Numbered from the stretch's first letter, positions 44,738 through 56,580 are shown. The stretch: DNA of 64,000 bases from Vandiemenella viatica (GCA_031002005.1 JARYHS010008074.1:278133930-278197929), one strand, 5' to 3'. Numbers and translations: made by a program. Notes: generated from the letters alone by a model not told the origin.

Positions 44738-45452
44738 TGTTATGGTTCTTTGGGTGGTTTTATTTACTGCATTAATTAAATAATAAGTCCACCAAAAAAA
44801 ACAATGTATGTTGATGCTCGTTTATTTTCAATCAAAACAAGTCTGCGACATTCACAAGCATAGTTGTTACAATCCAAAGATGCAACACTGACTTACTGAA
44901 TACTTGAATTGAATCGACAACTTGCATGAATGTCTCTGTAACACTGAATTAATACTTAATGCAAACTGACTCTCTGTCCAGGCGATCTGTTTATATAGAG
45001 TCTATCGAATTACGAGAATTCTTCAAAGGCATCCGCCCGATATTTCTCGATCATTAACAATCACTCAAACAATCAAACATATTAAAAACAATCGGAATTG
45101 ATACAAAATTAATTAACAACATTACAAAATGATTAGAAATGGTAATTATAGATACTTAAATACAAAATTATTACAGAAATCCTTTCAAATGGTGGAAAAT
45201 TGTCCTGTAGACATCGTAACATACATTAATACAAGTAATTACAAACTTTTAATAAATTCTCTTGCATCATTCGGTTCTTAAACATATTAAATGGTTTTAA
45301 ATAATTTTCTTACCTAAAACAAAGTCTATATACACTTATTTACAAGAATTACAAAATAAATATCTCAAATCACTTTCAAGCAAACTTTGGCTCACTACAA
45401 ATATTTCACACAGTACAATATTATTCAAAATTCAGGTATTAGGGCTGTTACA
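44738..45452 (-). repeat. 5' LTR of the retrotransposon
   Basis: Plus strand starts TGTTATGGTTC and ends GCTGTTACA. It should carry the promoter for the minus-strand transcript. See the partner LTR for the difference pattern. Confidence 0.95.
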
Positions 45453-45614
45453 AATGGTAGGGAATTCGGCCATGGCCTTTTGAAGGAAGCATCCCGGCAT
45501 TTGCCTGGAGTGATTTGGGAACATGGAAACCCCAAATCTGGATGCCCGGACGGGATTCAAACCGCCGTCCTCCCGAATGCGAGGCCAGAACGCTAGCCGT
45601 TTACCACGATCGGT
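45453..45614 (-). mobile_element. SINE family A, 5' part, split by the LTR element
   Basis: It continues the SINE from 40382: AATGGTAGGGAATTCGGCC, the body complement, B-box complement (GGGATTCAAACCG) and head complement to CCACGATCGGT. The first AATG is the second copy of the LTR target duplication. Confidence 0.9.
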
Positions 45615-45797
45615 ATCGTCGAACAAGCTCTTGACGCAACATGGTCAATAACTCTCGTAATGTCGTCGTATTTCAACCACAAACATTTCTATGTGTTTCT
45701 GTTTTTTATCGCAACGTGATTCTCGAACCATCATCTGATGACATTTAGTAATTAAAATGATGGAAATTTCCTTACAGACACCCAGGGGGGGAAAACA

Positions 45798-45980
45798 ATC
45801 GAGTCACGTTTACATCGCAACACAGTGAATGTATGTTACGAGTGCGTTAGTCCAGTTGCAGTTCACACTGAAAGTGTATGGTAAATTACTGTGATAATTT
45901 ATGCTATGCGAACTAGAAATCTGATTTAGACAACACTGTTATTACCTGAAATGTAGTTCGCTATATATTTAATGTATTTG
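45798..45980 (+). repeat. repeat D, left copy
   Basis: GTTTACATCGCAACACAGTG, TTAGTCCAGTTGCAGTTCAC, ACTGAAAGTGTATGG and TGAAATGTAGTTCGC match the complement of 49790-49985. The repeat stops exactly where the Helitron-like 3' end begins, whereas the other copy continues uninterrupted, so the Helitron-like unit inserted into this repeat. Confidence 0.75.
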
Positions 45981-48429
45981 CTTCGAGCCCGTCAAAAATG
46001 ACGATTTGAACGCAATATTCTGGCAGTTCATTTTTTTGCAGTTGGTTAATTATACAGAATTGATATTACATAATGCTAATGTCCTTCATTATGCAATGTT
46101 CTACGTATTTCATTTGCATTTCACATAGCCATACAGTAGTAAAGTCCACTGAATTAATGACACCGGAAGTAAAGAACCAATGAAATTAAATCAAATTAGG
46201 ATTCCCATAAACTTTTGCTATCCATGTAATATCAGTTTTATTCCTGGTCCAGGCACAATTCAGCACGTTAAATATTGAATTACTTCCACCAGCATTAATT
46301 AATACCTTTAATGCATTGGGGCTTATGAAAGAAAGTTTTATTGGTTTGTAAAACTCATTTCAGAGCGAATAATGTTGCAACAAAATGTGTCATTTGCGAT
46401 TCTGGTCAACTTAACCACAACCTCCACTAATATTGCGTTCGAAAGTCATAGCTTCTATTACCCTCATATGAATAATGATGGGTATCACCTTTGCTGGTAG
46501 TAGGAATTTATTCAGGAAAAGCTTGTAAGGAAAAATGAATAACGATCGGGTCTACTGGAGGTCGCGATTCCGCCAAAATAACATTCAGTAATGACATCAT
46601 TATACTGCTGTAGTCAATCGCAAGACATATTATTTTCCAGCATTAATTCAGTCGTAATACAGCCTGTACTATTATTTTCAAGCAGGAATTAGGTTTTATT
46701 ACATCCTGGACAGGCATAATACAGTTAAATGTATTTATGAAAGTATTTCTAGAGGAGTCTTGCGTTTTACCACGGCAATTCCTGGCGGAATCGCGATCTC
46801 CAGTAATCACGATTTATTTACTTTAATTTATTTTACTTTAAAGGACGGAAAGTATAATATCAAAACGGATAAACGAAAGTGTTCACTAAAATATGCAATA
46901 AAGAAATAAACCGTAATAAATAAACTTTAATCAAGCAGCAACATTAGCGAAAGTTCTAATTACATTAAAATTGAGCATAGGCCGGAATGAGATTTGGAAT
47001 TTACCAATAACAGAGACCTTGCGGTTGCTTATTTATTAAACTGTGTAAATAATCTCTAATATCTCTGCTTGCCACGATTTGGCTGCAAGAATATCGTGAT
47101 AGAATTGCCATTAATGAATTGTGCTGATAAAAAGGCTATCTTAAATCTCATGTAATAGCTAACACGCTTATCAAAAACTAAGGGTATCATCTATGATAGT
47201 AGTAAGAATTTATTCTGGTAAAGCTTGTAAGGAAAAGAATCGTTTCTCATTACATCTTTCGTTATATGAATACGTTACTCTGGTTAGATTATTAGAGCAC
47301 TTGGTTAGGATTTGACATAAATAAATGCATTTTACGTTAGATGACGGAGACTATAATTTCGAAAACGAATAAATGTTATTTATTTGAATGATACATTTCG
47401 CGATTATGTATGTACGATTCTCTGAGTTTTTAATAAACATCATTGTTTCTTATTCTGTGTCAAAAAAATTCTTAGGTTACGGTTTAACCTAGTTCTTACA
47501 ACTGATGCAGATAAAATAGTGTAGATATTGAAAACCCTTCTCCTTACATTGATTTCTGCATCTGATTGTTGTAGATAAATAAAAAGCAATATGTAAATTT
47601 AAACGAACGTACTAATTGTAACTTTGTGACATATAATTGCCTTGCATTAATTTTTTTTTTCCCTGCTCTCAGTATTTCTATTATCACTGCTCACTGCTAT
47701 TTTGCGGAAATAATATCGTTGTTGATTTGCGAGTGTCACATCGTTTATACAGTAAATAGTTATATCCTTGATGATTTAAATCTGATAAAAAATTATCTTA
47801 AATCTCATTTAATAGCTAACACATGTAACAAAAACTAAGGGTATCATATATAATGGTAGTAGGAATTTATTATGGAAAAGTTTATAAGGAGAAACGGATA
47901 AGTCATTTTTAATGATATCTTTCGTTATATGAATACGTTACTCTGGTTAGATTATCAGAGTATCCGGTTAGGATTTTACATAAATAAATACATTTTACTT
48001 TAGATGACGGAGACTATAATTTCGAAAACGGATAACTGTTATTTATTTGACTAATACATTTCGCATTACGTTTCTCCGAGTTTTTAATAAACATCATTGT
48101 TTCTTACTGTCTGCAAAAAAAAAAAATTCTTGGGTTATGGTTTTAACTGATACAGATAAAATAGCGTAAATACTGAATGCCCTTCTCCTTACATGAATTT
48201 CTGCGTTTAACTAATACAGATAAAATAGTGTAAATATTGAATCGCCTTCTCCTTACATGAATTTCTGCGTCTAGTTGTAAATAAACGAAAAGCAAGATGA
48301 TGGAACGAATGTAATATGGTGGTTGTTAATTGGCGAGTGAAGGCTGCCACGTGACCGTTCTCTAGCCAATAGCTGTAGTAGCTATAGACGACGTACCCAG
48401 ACTCCAGATTAGCGTTTTATATAATAGGA
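45981..48429 (-). mobile_element. Helitron-like unit, locus 2, minus strand
   Basis: The minus strand starts TCCTATTATATAAAACGC at 48429, immediately after the CTAG of the next unit, and ends near 45981 after a CGTCA/TGACG hairpin (45990-46003). Its CTAG is mutated. Internal order matches locus 1, including the repeated GGTTA.GG...AACC blocks and the palindromic module at 46553-46805. 2449 bp, non-coding. Confidence 0.7.
46553..46805. repeat. palindromic-ended module, second copy
   Basis: The left end TACTGGAGGTCGCGATTCCG and right end CGGAATCGCGATCTCCAGTA are near-perfect inverted repeats. It sits at the same internal position of the Helitron-like unit as the 2822-3085 copy. Confidence 0.75.
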
Positions 48430-49133
48430 CTAGCTTCTAGCCCGTCAAAAATGACGGTTTGAACGCCATATTCTAGCAGTTCATTTTATTATTATTATTA
48501 TTTTGCAGTTGGTTAATTATACGGGATTGTTATTAGATAATGCTAGTGGCCTTGATTTGATAATGTTCTACACAGCAATACAGTACTAACTTCTACTGAA
48601 TTAATGAGGGCGGATGTATAGAACCAATAAAATGAAAAATAAATTAGGAATCCAGAAACTTTTGCTATCCATGTAATATCAGTTTCATTCCTAGTCCAGG
48701 CACACTTCAGCACGATAGGTACGAACTACGTTCACCCGCATTTATTAATACCTTCAGTAACTTGGCGCATATGAAAGCAGTTTAATTGGTTTGTAAAACT
48801 CATTTCAGAGTGAATTAGGCTGTAATCAAATGTGTCGGTGGGCTTTCTGGTCAACTTAACCACAACCCTCCATTAATATTGCTTTCGAAAATCATAACTT
48901 CTACTACTCTCAAATGCTGTAGTCAATCGCAAGACATATTGTTTTTAAGCAGTGATTCCGTTGTAATACAGCCTGTAGACTACCATTATTTTCAAGCAGA
49001 AATTAGGTTGTAATACATCCTGGAAGGGCATAATACAGTTAAATGTACTAAAAAAATTCATGTAAGGAGAAGGATATTGTACGTGTAAGTTATATTACCT
49101 GTATCAATAATTAGTACTAGGTTAAAACACAAC

Positions 49134-49169
<36 letters not shown>

Positions 49170-49375
49170 CCGGAGATAAGAAACGATGAAGTTTATTAAA
49201 AACTCAGAGGAAGTTTACACGAAATGTATGAATCACGAAATATATCACTTAGATAAATGGCAGTTATCCGTTTTTGATATTATACTTCCCGTCATTTAAA
49301 GTAAAATAATGTAAATAAATCGGTATTACTGGAGATCGCTATTCTGCTAGGAATTGCTGTGGTAAAATGCAAGAA
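48430..49375. mobile_element. rearranged Helitron-like fragments around the palindromic module
   Basis: 48430-48910 is the minus-strand 3' half, beginning with CTAG and the TGACGG hairpin complement. Then comes part of the palindromic module (about 48917-49045), then 49056-49334 in plus orientation (GGAGAAGGATATTG, CAGTTATCCGTTTTTGATA), then the left end of the module again (TACTGGAGATCGC at 49335). The switch of strand at the palindrome suggests template switching or an inversion. A run of 35 T lies at 49135-49169. Confidence 0.6.
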
Positions 49376-49394
49376 TCCACACCCATTGTCGCGG

Positions 49395-49690
49395 CCTGTT
49401 TAAGATTTAAAACAAAAGGGGGAGGGGGTTCACCACTGCATAAATTTGTCGGCACTGGCTACAGCTATGCCCAGCTTCAAGGGGGCGGCAAAGTCGTAAT
49501 TAAAGGGTGGAAAATTTATTTCGGGGCGATCTTTCTTTTAGCTCCGCTGCTATCCGGGTGTTGACAATGGAGTGCCAACTATCTGGGCGGCGACAGTCTA
49601 TCACTCGATTTGCCATCCTCCTGGACGTGCCGCCCGCGTACGGTGCATGCCTAGCGCGCACGCCCGCTAACATGGTGCTCATGAAATTAC
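49395..49690 (+). mobile_element. partial copy of the hAT MITE found at 50967
   Basis: Shares GGGCGGCAAA-like, CGTAATTAAAGGGTGG, TTTCTTTTAGCTCCGCTGCT, GACGTGCCGCCCGCGTACGG and GCACGCCCGCTAAC blocks with 51100-51340. Its left terminus is missing and the right terminus is degraded. The ORFs on both strands here come from this repeat. Confidence 0.75.
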
Positions 49691-49789
49691 TAACAACTAA
49701 TAAATTGTTTGTCCCTTCTGGTACATGCTGCATTTCAAACTTCCCACATTTCCATTAATATTGCTGTTACAAAATAAAACTATGAAGAA

Positions 49790-49985
49790 ACACCTAAACA
49801 CATGAAATACATCGCGAACTACATTTCGGGTAACAACGACGTTTCCTTCATCACCTTTCGTAGTTCGCACAACACAAATTATCAGAACTGATTTCATCTT
49901 ACACTTTAAGTGTAAACTGAAACTGGACTAAAGCATGCAGAATACCATATTCACTGTATCGCGATGTAAACTTGACTCGCTTAAA
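49790..49985 (-). repeat. repeat D, right copy
   Basis: Inverted partner of 45798-45980; it reads on beyond the point where the left copy is cut, giving the uninterrupted state (ATTTCATGTGTTTAGGTG on the minus strand). Confidence 0.75.
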
Positions 49986-49989
49986 TTAG

Positions 49990-50835
49990 ACTTTCAACAC
50001 TTGTTACAATAATGTGCAATGTTTAATTTGTAAAGTAGTAACATATGCTGATTGTCTACCCTACACCAACAAATATTTGAGAACGACATCAACCTATTGA
50101 TAGCAATGAATAAATTAATAGCAGTTACCTGTGAAACACTTCAAGAACAATAACTACAGTGTGACTTACTTATGAAACGTTATTCCAGGTTGTTTCCTAT
50201 CTGATCTGTTTGTGCGACCGTGTGTAACACAAGCTGGGATTATAATAAACTTTGGAATATTAGAAAATCAAATATTCAAAGCAACAAACACAGTGAAAAC
50301 AGCTCATTGTTTTGGTAATCCGTTATGGCGACATCACAGATTTAGCATAATTTCGCCTCCACTCTCTTCCTTCCTCAATGGCTGAAGGTCCCTGGCGTCG
50401 CCTCCACTTATTTCGTTCCTCCATGGTATTGATCATGGAGGAAAGGAATCGCTCCATGGTATTGACTCGCATACATATTGTCTTTGGTAGTTTACACCGT
50501 ATATCTCTGAAGTATAGTTATTTGTGGTCAACATAAACTCATTTCCAATATAAGAATTATACTTCAGGGCCATCTATCCGAATGAATTATATTAAACAAA
50601 AAAAAAACAAAAAAAAAAAAAAACTTCAGCCACCTCAATAACGTTTTGTGTGAATATGATCTAAATTGGTACAGTGGTTTGTCCATGATGATGTGGATTA
50701 TGCACGCTTTGGATTCCATGTATAAAGATTGCATTCTACTGTCAGGCTTTAGATCAGACGATAGATTTTAGAAACTTATATTCCCTAGAATATGGGTCCT
50801 CAAATTTTTCGTACCACGCCTGCCTTCCGTCAAAA
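49990..50835. other. no gene; perfect 10-bp hairpin at 50416-50443
   Basis: TTCCTCCATG-GTATTGAT-CATGGAGGAA is a perfect stem-loop, and CTCCATGGTATTGA is repeated at 50452. The rest is AT-rich with A runs (50598-50622). Function unknown. Confidence 0.5.
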
Positions 50836-50838
50836 GAT

Positions 50839-50966
50839 TATTTTTATTATTTTTACTTATGGCTTTACTCCTCGTCGACGTCGAGGTCATCGGAGGCGGG
50901 AGGGGACTAGGGTGAAGGAACGGGAAGGAATTCGGCCATGGCCTTTTGAAGGAAGCATCCCGACAT
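50839..50966 (-). mobile_element. SINE family A, 3' part, split by a hAT MITE
   Basis: ACTTATGGCTTTACTCCTCG, the GGTCATCGGAGGCGGGAGG block and GAATTCGGCCATGGCC, ending CCCGACAT where the MITE begins. The 5' part resumes at 51347. Confidence 0.9.
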
Positions 50967-51346
50967 CAGGCCCGTCGCTAGCTGTTTTGAACGCCCTTGT
51001 GCAATATAGATTATGCCGCTCCCTTTTTAACCATAGCCAATGGTGGGTCTAGGAATTTTCCGAACAAGGGCACGAGAGTATTGCCGCCACACCAATTGTT
51101 GCCGCCTGAAGTAGTAGCGGAGCATATAAAAATAATAATAATCTCGCCGCTACATAAATTTGCCGCCCCCCTAGTTCCGGCATCGACTAATCGTAATTGT
51201 AATTAAAGGGCGGCAAATTTATTTCGCGGTGCCTTTTCTTAGCTCCGCTACTGTCCCGGCGACAATCGATCACCCGATTTGTCGCTCCCCTAGACGTGCC
51301 GCCCGCGTGCGGTGCACGCCTTGCACGCCCGCTTACGGCAGGCCTG
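50967..51346 (+). mobile_element. 380-bp hAT-type MITE
   Basis: The termini CAGGCCCGTCGCTAGC and, in complement, CAGGCCTGCCGTAAGC are imperfect inverted repeats of hAT type. The 8-bp flanks CCCGACAT (50959-50966) and CCAGGCAT (51347-51354) both derive from CCCGGCAT, which is the SINE consensus at that point, so they are a target duplication. The interior has no transposase. Confidence 0.88.
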
Positions 51347-51477
51347 CCAGGCATTCACCTGGAGTGATTTGAGGAAACCATGGAAAACTCAAATCTGGAT
51401 TCCCAGACGTGGATTCGAACCGGCGTCCTCCCAAATGGGAGGCCAGAGCGTTAACCGCTCACTTACCACGCTCGGTG
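51347..51477 (-). mobile_element. SINE family A, 5' part, split by a hAT MITE
   Basis: Continues with GCATTCACCTGGAGTGATTT, the B-box complement (GGATTCGAACC) and head complement GTTAACCGCTCACTTACCAC to GCTCGGTG. Together with 50839-50966 it makes one full-length copy. Confidence 0.9.
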
Positions 51478-51479
51478 TG

Positions 51480-52195
51480 AAAAGAAACATGCCCTCCCAC
51501 TCACCATAATGTTATTATTAATTAGGTAAAATCCTAATTTTCGGTGCTAACTGGAAAATCACTTAATATGTGATAGAATAAATATTTTCAACTCTAAGAG
51601 GTGGTGAAGAAGACATAGTTCTAGCGACGGTGTAGAACTAGGGTACCGTCCACACGGGCGTTGAAGCTACCTGCCCCCCGCCCCCATCCAGACACATCTT
51701 TGCAACACCCTGGGGGGAATTATAAATTTGCTAGATGAGTTATGTACTTTTATGCATCTAAATCATGAAACAAATCTTGTAGATGATGTCTAACTAATTT
51801 AGTCGGTTATAAAGACTTTGTGTTTAAGGGAGCACTTAACTTCAAAAAGTGATAGTTTATTTATTGATAGATATTTAAGTTTATCACAAAATGATATTAA
51901 GGTACACAATTTATTGAACGTTAAAAAATATTAAGTGAAAACTTAAATCACAAGAATAAATTGAAAACATTGTAGGCAAATTAACTGCGTCCTGTGGTGC
52001 AAGTTTTAAGCACTTTTTCCTCATATTATCGTTTTCTAGAAAGTAAATAAACTATTTGTTTGGTGTTTTAATTGCTGTGTTTACACTTTGGGGCAGTATA
52101 TTGTTGACGCACAGCTAAAACAGTTGTCAAAATTAGTAAAGTACCCAATGAAAAGTAATACGAGTAAGAGAAGGTAAGATGCCTCAGTATGAACA
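51480..52195. other. no recognisable feature
   Basis: AT-rich spacer with one C-rich patch at 51670-51690. No supported ORF. Confidence 0.45.
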
Positions 52196-52199
52196 AGCA

Positions 52200-52415
52200 A
52201 TTGTTTTCAGGTATAAATGAGAGGAGAATTTGTCATCTGTAGGTAAAAGAGTCAAGAGACTGGAATAGATGTTATGTGCATCAAGTTACATACATCAAGT
52301 TACATACATCAAACACTGGAAACATTCAAAATTAAAATTTAGCTAATGCAAAAATTGGTGTGATTGGGAAATTGCCACCCGGGTATATATTCCGTCGCAA
52401 TTAGTTAGTAATTAC
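52200..52415 (+). pseudogene. LINE family A 3' end, old copy
   Basis: AGGAGAATTTGTCATCTG then TAGGTAAAAGAGTCAAGAG and ACTGGAAT correspond to the RFSFLGKSVRDWN codons of the copy at 1-165, with a stop in the middle. GGAAATTGCCACCCGGGT and CGTCGCAATTAGTTAG correspond to its 3' UTR end. An 18-bp duplication (GTTACATACATCAA twice near 52285-52315) lies inside. Confidence 0.6.
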
Positions 52416-52419
52416 AGAC

Positions 52420-54415
52420 AACCAAGAGAAGTAGAAAATAGTAAATCTAACAGATGAGTAATCTTCCAAATAAAGACTATCCACAACTCGGCTCCAGTGC
52501 CTGATTCGTACGGGTGATACAACCTTTTATTGTGATCGATACACTAAAATAAAAATGTTACCTCTAAAGTATATTGTTGAAACCTGAAAATAAATCAGTA
52601 GCTATTAAAAATAATTAACGAAAGACACTTTGGGTCACCATGGATTAAGCTGAAATTAACTCTATTTTATAAATTGAAGAGCAGTTTTTTATCTGCTTCC
52701 TGGACAAAAAAAATAATAATAGAAATTTGTCTTTAAATACATCTTCCTTGTGATTAGACATCATGTGCGGTACTTTCTCTCTAAAATTCGATTCAAGGCG
52801 TTATTTTCTGTGGATTCTGCGTACCTGTTGATGGGTCGAGCGTATTTGATGAAATGCAGCTCCCACTAATTTTATCTTGGGCCATCAGTTTCTCAACGTT
52901 ATCACCAATTCTTTTCACATTATGTCAAAAAACTACAAGACTTTGTGGCTGATCAGAGTTAAATGTCGCCGTTGAGTATTATTTTATAATGAAGGCATTA
53001 GGTTTTCCGACCTTAGTCTCTTTGAATAATCGATCGCAATAATTTTTTCTTTAAAGTGTGCATTTAGAAATAGTAGTGACCTCTTCTGGAACAGTTACTC
53101 TTTTGCTCTCATGATAGCTGCCAAAATTAATCTGCAGTGAACAAAGATTTAAAAAATATATATATATCCTCTTTCTGTATTACTCTAAAGACCATTTCAA
53201 CCTAACAAAAATTCACTTTATGCTTACTTCTTCGCTCTTAGTCAAAACAAATTATATGCTGCAGTTATTCCAGAAATTCACATCTTCATTGCAATCCAAG
53301 GCTTCCTAGGCAGGAATTAACTGTTTCCATAATCCCCAAGTGGCACCGCCGTCCTGTATGAAAAGTCATATTATTATATTTAGTAGACATGTGAAACACA
53401 TTTCAGCGCAGCTCATTAATGAAAGAAAGTCGGAGCAGGTTGGCCTAAACTCGGGGAGCACACATCTTCATTGTTTGCCACTGAGATAGTTTCACGTAAG
53501 AAATACAAATTCTGCAGGATCTACAACTGAATTTAATCTCCACTATGCCTTTTTGAACACTTGAACCATCCTCCATTTCCTCCCTAAAACTAAAAATTTC
53601 ATAAATAAGTTAACACACAGTACAAAGGCAGATGGCATCCCTTTGCAACCACACGCAATGAGAGGATTAAGCTGGGTCTCCCGCGAAAGTGAGAGCCTTT
53701 CTCCAGTAAACGGATCATTATAACCAGCAAAAGAGACTTAAATCAAGAACTCTGTAATTTATCCTCCTTATATTGAATGTTTATGATATCGTACTCTTCT
53801 TGATTCCTTGTGATTTCAGAAGAATCTATATCCAAATCGAACCGGCTATATTCTTAGATAAAATTTCTTTCATATATGTAATATTTAAAAAGAATAACTC
53901 ATTCCTTTTTCCATTGTTTTGGAGCACTGGAGAAATGGGAAAAGAACTTTCTGTTGTAGTTAGTCATTAAAGTGGTTTCAAGAAATTTTTAAGTATGAAG
54001 TGGAGGCGTTTTAGAGTGGTACTCTATGTTGAGTATAGCGATGAAAAACAAGACTGATCAAATAAACAGCAGAGCAAAAGCTTATTTCATCCTAAAGAGA
54101 CTTAGTATGTTGAATTTATTATTTTTGTGTATTGCTTAGTACACCTTCAATCAATTCACTTGCACAATTTCTGTGTACTAGTTTTGCAAGTAAACATTAC
54201 CATATATGATTCGTATACATGCGCGTTCATCTAACTGTATATACTACAAAGTGAGTTTACTTTATTGCTTTGTCCACCAATTGATTCTATCAACACTATC
54301 CGTGAAATTGAGTGAATTGATGCAGATGTTTGTACAAAGTATAAAATACTATTTCACCGCAGAAAGTAAAACTCTTCAGTGAAAGGCCCTACTGGGATTA
54401 AGGATTTGTAAGAAT
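52420..54415. other. no clear gene; possible decayed RT remnant at 53280-53700 (minus)
   Basis: Around 53600-53650 the minus strand reads VAKGCHLPLYCVLTYL, reminiscent of the GVRQGCPLSPLLFNLY block of LINE reverse transcriptases, but stops and divergence leave this uncertain. The rest is AT-rich without supported features; a short TA run lies at 53157-53166. Confidence 0.3.
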
Positions 54416-54419
54416 TAAT

Positions 54420-54687
54420 GGGTGGGAGGGGATATTTTCCACCAGTCCAAAACTGGTACTGACCTGTTGAAATTTGGATTAACTGCTTCCTTATAATGTC
54501 CTCTTCACGTTCGCACATTTCGCCGTTGCGGAGCGTCCCATATGCCGAAATTTTAATTTAATTGGTGGGGATTTTTTCGAAAAAGGAGAGTGCAAAATAT
54601 GAAGAGGACATTATAAGGAAGCAGTTAATCCAAATTACAACAGGTCAGTACCAGTTTTGGACTGGTGGAGAATATCCCCTCCCACCC
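54420..54687. mobile_element. hairpin MITE with about 88-bp arms
   Basis: The left arm 54420-54507 and right arm 54601-54687 are nearly perfect inverted copies: GGGTGGGAGGGGATATT, CCACCAGTCCAAAACTGG, TACTGACCTGTTG, GGATTAACTGCTTCC and TTATAATGTCCTCTTCA. The loop is about 93 bp. TTAAT/TAATTAA lie at the borders, suggesting an A/T-only target site. There is no ORF. Confidence 0.9.
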
Positions 54688-54689
54688 TA

Positions 54690-56570
54690 ATTAATTATAC
54701 ATACAGTGAACAAGAAAGGAAATTCTCTAATTGGGGTAATACTAGTATTTACTCTCGAACGTCGTAATTGTCTCGTAATAGGGGATGGATGTCATATTTT
54801 ATATTAAATCTACGGCTGTATGATATTTAACGTATATATACAAACTATTCTTGGCTTTACAACTGCGTAAATTGATTAAGAGGAAAGGGAAACGGAGCGT
54901 TACTCGTTGTATTATGAATTACAGCCACAAAATCTGAAATATTGTAAGAAAATTAGCTTCAAGTGTATTCTAACGAGAAGAAAATAAAGTATTGGAAATG
55001 ATAGTCTGCTTTTTAGGCAACTTCAGCTATGAAAAACGAATTTCTATCCGAATGTACCATAAGAAGAGTGGTGGTTCAAGAGAAAAGATTTGTTACGTCT
55101 GGTGATATAAACAAAGAAGAGTAAGACACGATGAAGTAAACAGGCAGTTTACAAATACGTTTTATCTAGATCAAGAACAACAGGAATACTACTCTGCGAA
55201 TGCATTTTTGTTCCAAAATGAACAAATACCTTGAGCAGAATAAGCTGCCATTTGGTCTTCTAGTTGACCGAAAATTCGACCAGGAAGTCTTTATGTATTG
55301 CTTATAAGGACCTGTAATTAATGTATGTACCTTCCATCCGAGATCTTCGAAAGCATTGGAGTGTCTTACTCGCTCTTCTACGAAGGTTTCACGTTTTGCA
55401 GGACTTTACTGTGTAGGCACTTTAACATTATTCATTTATGAAAGTAGGACAGTGAATCTAAACACGAACTGCGCTTTATAGATGAACGTTCTGTTATATT
55501 GAAGAGACATCTTAAATTCAGATGTTCACTCGATGCACGGTTATTATTTGTTTTAATACGATTTCTTGTTCTGGTTGCGTAGATCTTTATAAATTATAGC
55601 TTTATTTTAATTATTTTGAAAGTAATTTTTTTCCGTCTTCCTATTCGTTGAATTTCTGCCTCAAAATGGAATGAACTGCCGTCTGAGGTTGTAAATTTAT
55701 CGTACTTACTCTTTTGTTTTTCACGTTTAGTATGTCTTTGATTGCCACCACAAACAGTGCTCAAAATTTCTTAAGATAACTGAAGGAAAAAATTGTTTAA
55801 GTAATCTATTTTAAAGCCTCGTGAAGGTAGTTATTATTATGCTGTCCCGCATAACAGTTCGCCAGCATAGCGGGTTTATTCACTGCTGCTGGATTCTATA
55901 ATGTGTGCAGCATCAGACACTTCTGTGGCCAATATATTTCGTAGAATATCGTCGGGAGCTAGGCGCGAGGTGAGTGTTGATTTTAATTTCATCTTTGAAC
56001 ACCAACCCAGTGGTAATATACTCAGTCAAGCAAGGAATAAACAAGGTGTCACAAATTTTAAATAAGCTACCTGTTGATACAAGGTATGTAATACCTTTGG
56101 TAAATTACTACTCGGTCATTTGGTGGTCTCGCACCCAGTTGATCATTTGTATTTATTGTTATGTTAATTACATTCACTCTATGATTATTATAACTGACTT
56201 GTCCTTTTCATTGAAGAATTAGTATGCTATCCTTTTCCTAAAAATTTATCACAGTTCAATAGCAGCAAAAAACTTTCCGAATTATTCATTTGTAGTTTTT
56301 GAAACCTCTATAATATTAAAAAATTCTCTCCAGATGAAATAATAATATTTTTTTAATATTCGGTTTATTTCTTACTTAACCTCGCCGAGCAGTTTTGACA
56401 TCAGTATTAACATTTCAACAAATGAAGACTGCAGAATAACATCCGAAAGTTTAGTCAACATTACAGGGAAAAATAGGCGATTTTATTAACATTTCGTCAG
56501 TTCATTTATATATCAGTTTTTTTCACGATGCTTACATTAATCGCAGGGGATGCTACGAGAACCGTGGAGA
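54690..56570. other. no recognisable feature
   Basis: AT-rich sequence; the 82-codon ORF at 55974-56222 is not recognised. Confidence 0.4.
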
Positions 56571-56580
56571 TTCTTATGAA

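Larger units (their letters stand above)
40383..45452 (-). mobile_element. LTR retrotransposon with gag, without recognisable pol
   Basis: The element has TG...CA long terminal repeats of 721 bp (40383-41103) and 715 bp (44738-45452), flanked by a 4-bp duplication AATG (40379-40382, 45453-45456). Coding is on the minus strand: primer-binding site next to the right LTR, a coiled-coil gag, a second unidentified reading frame and a purine tract next to the left LTR. At 5.07 kb it has no visible protease, reverse transcriptase, RNase H or integrase motif, so it probably depended on proteins from a related element. The 4-bp duplication and layout suggest the Ty3/Gypsy type. The LTRs are almost identical, so insertion is recent. 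Confidence 0.93.
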
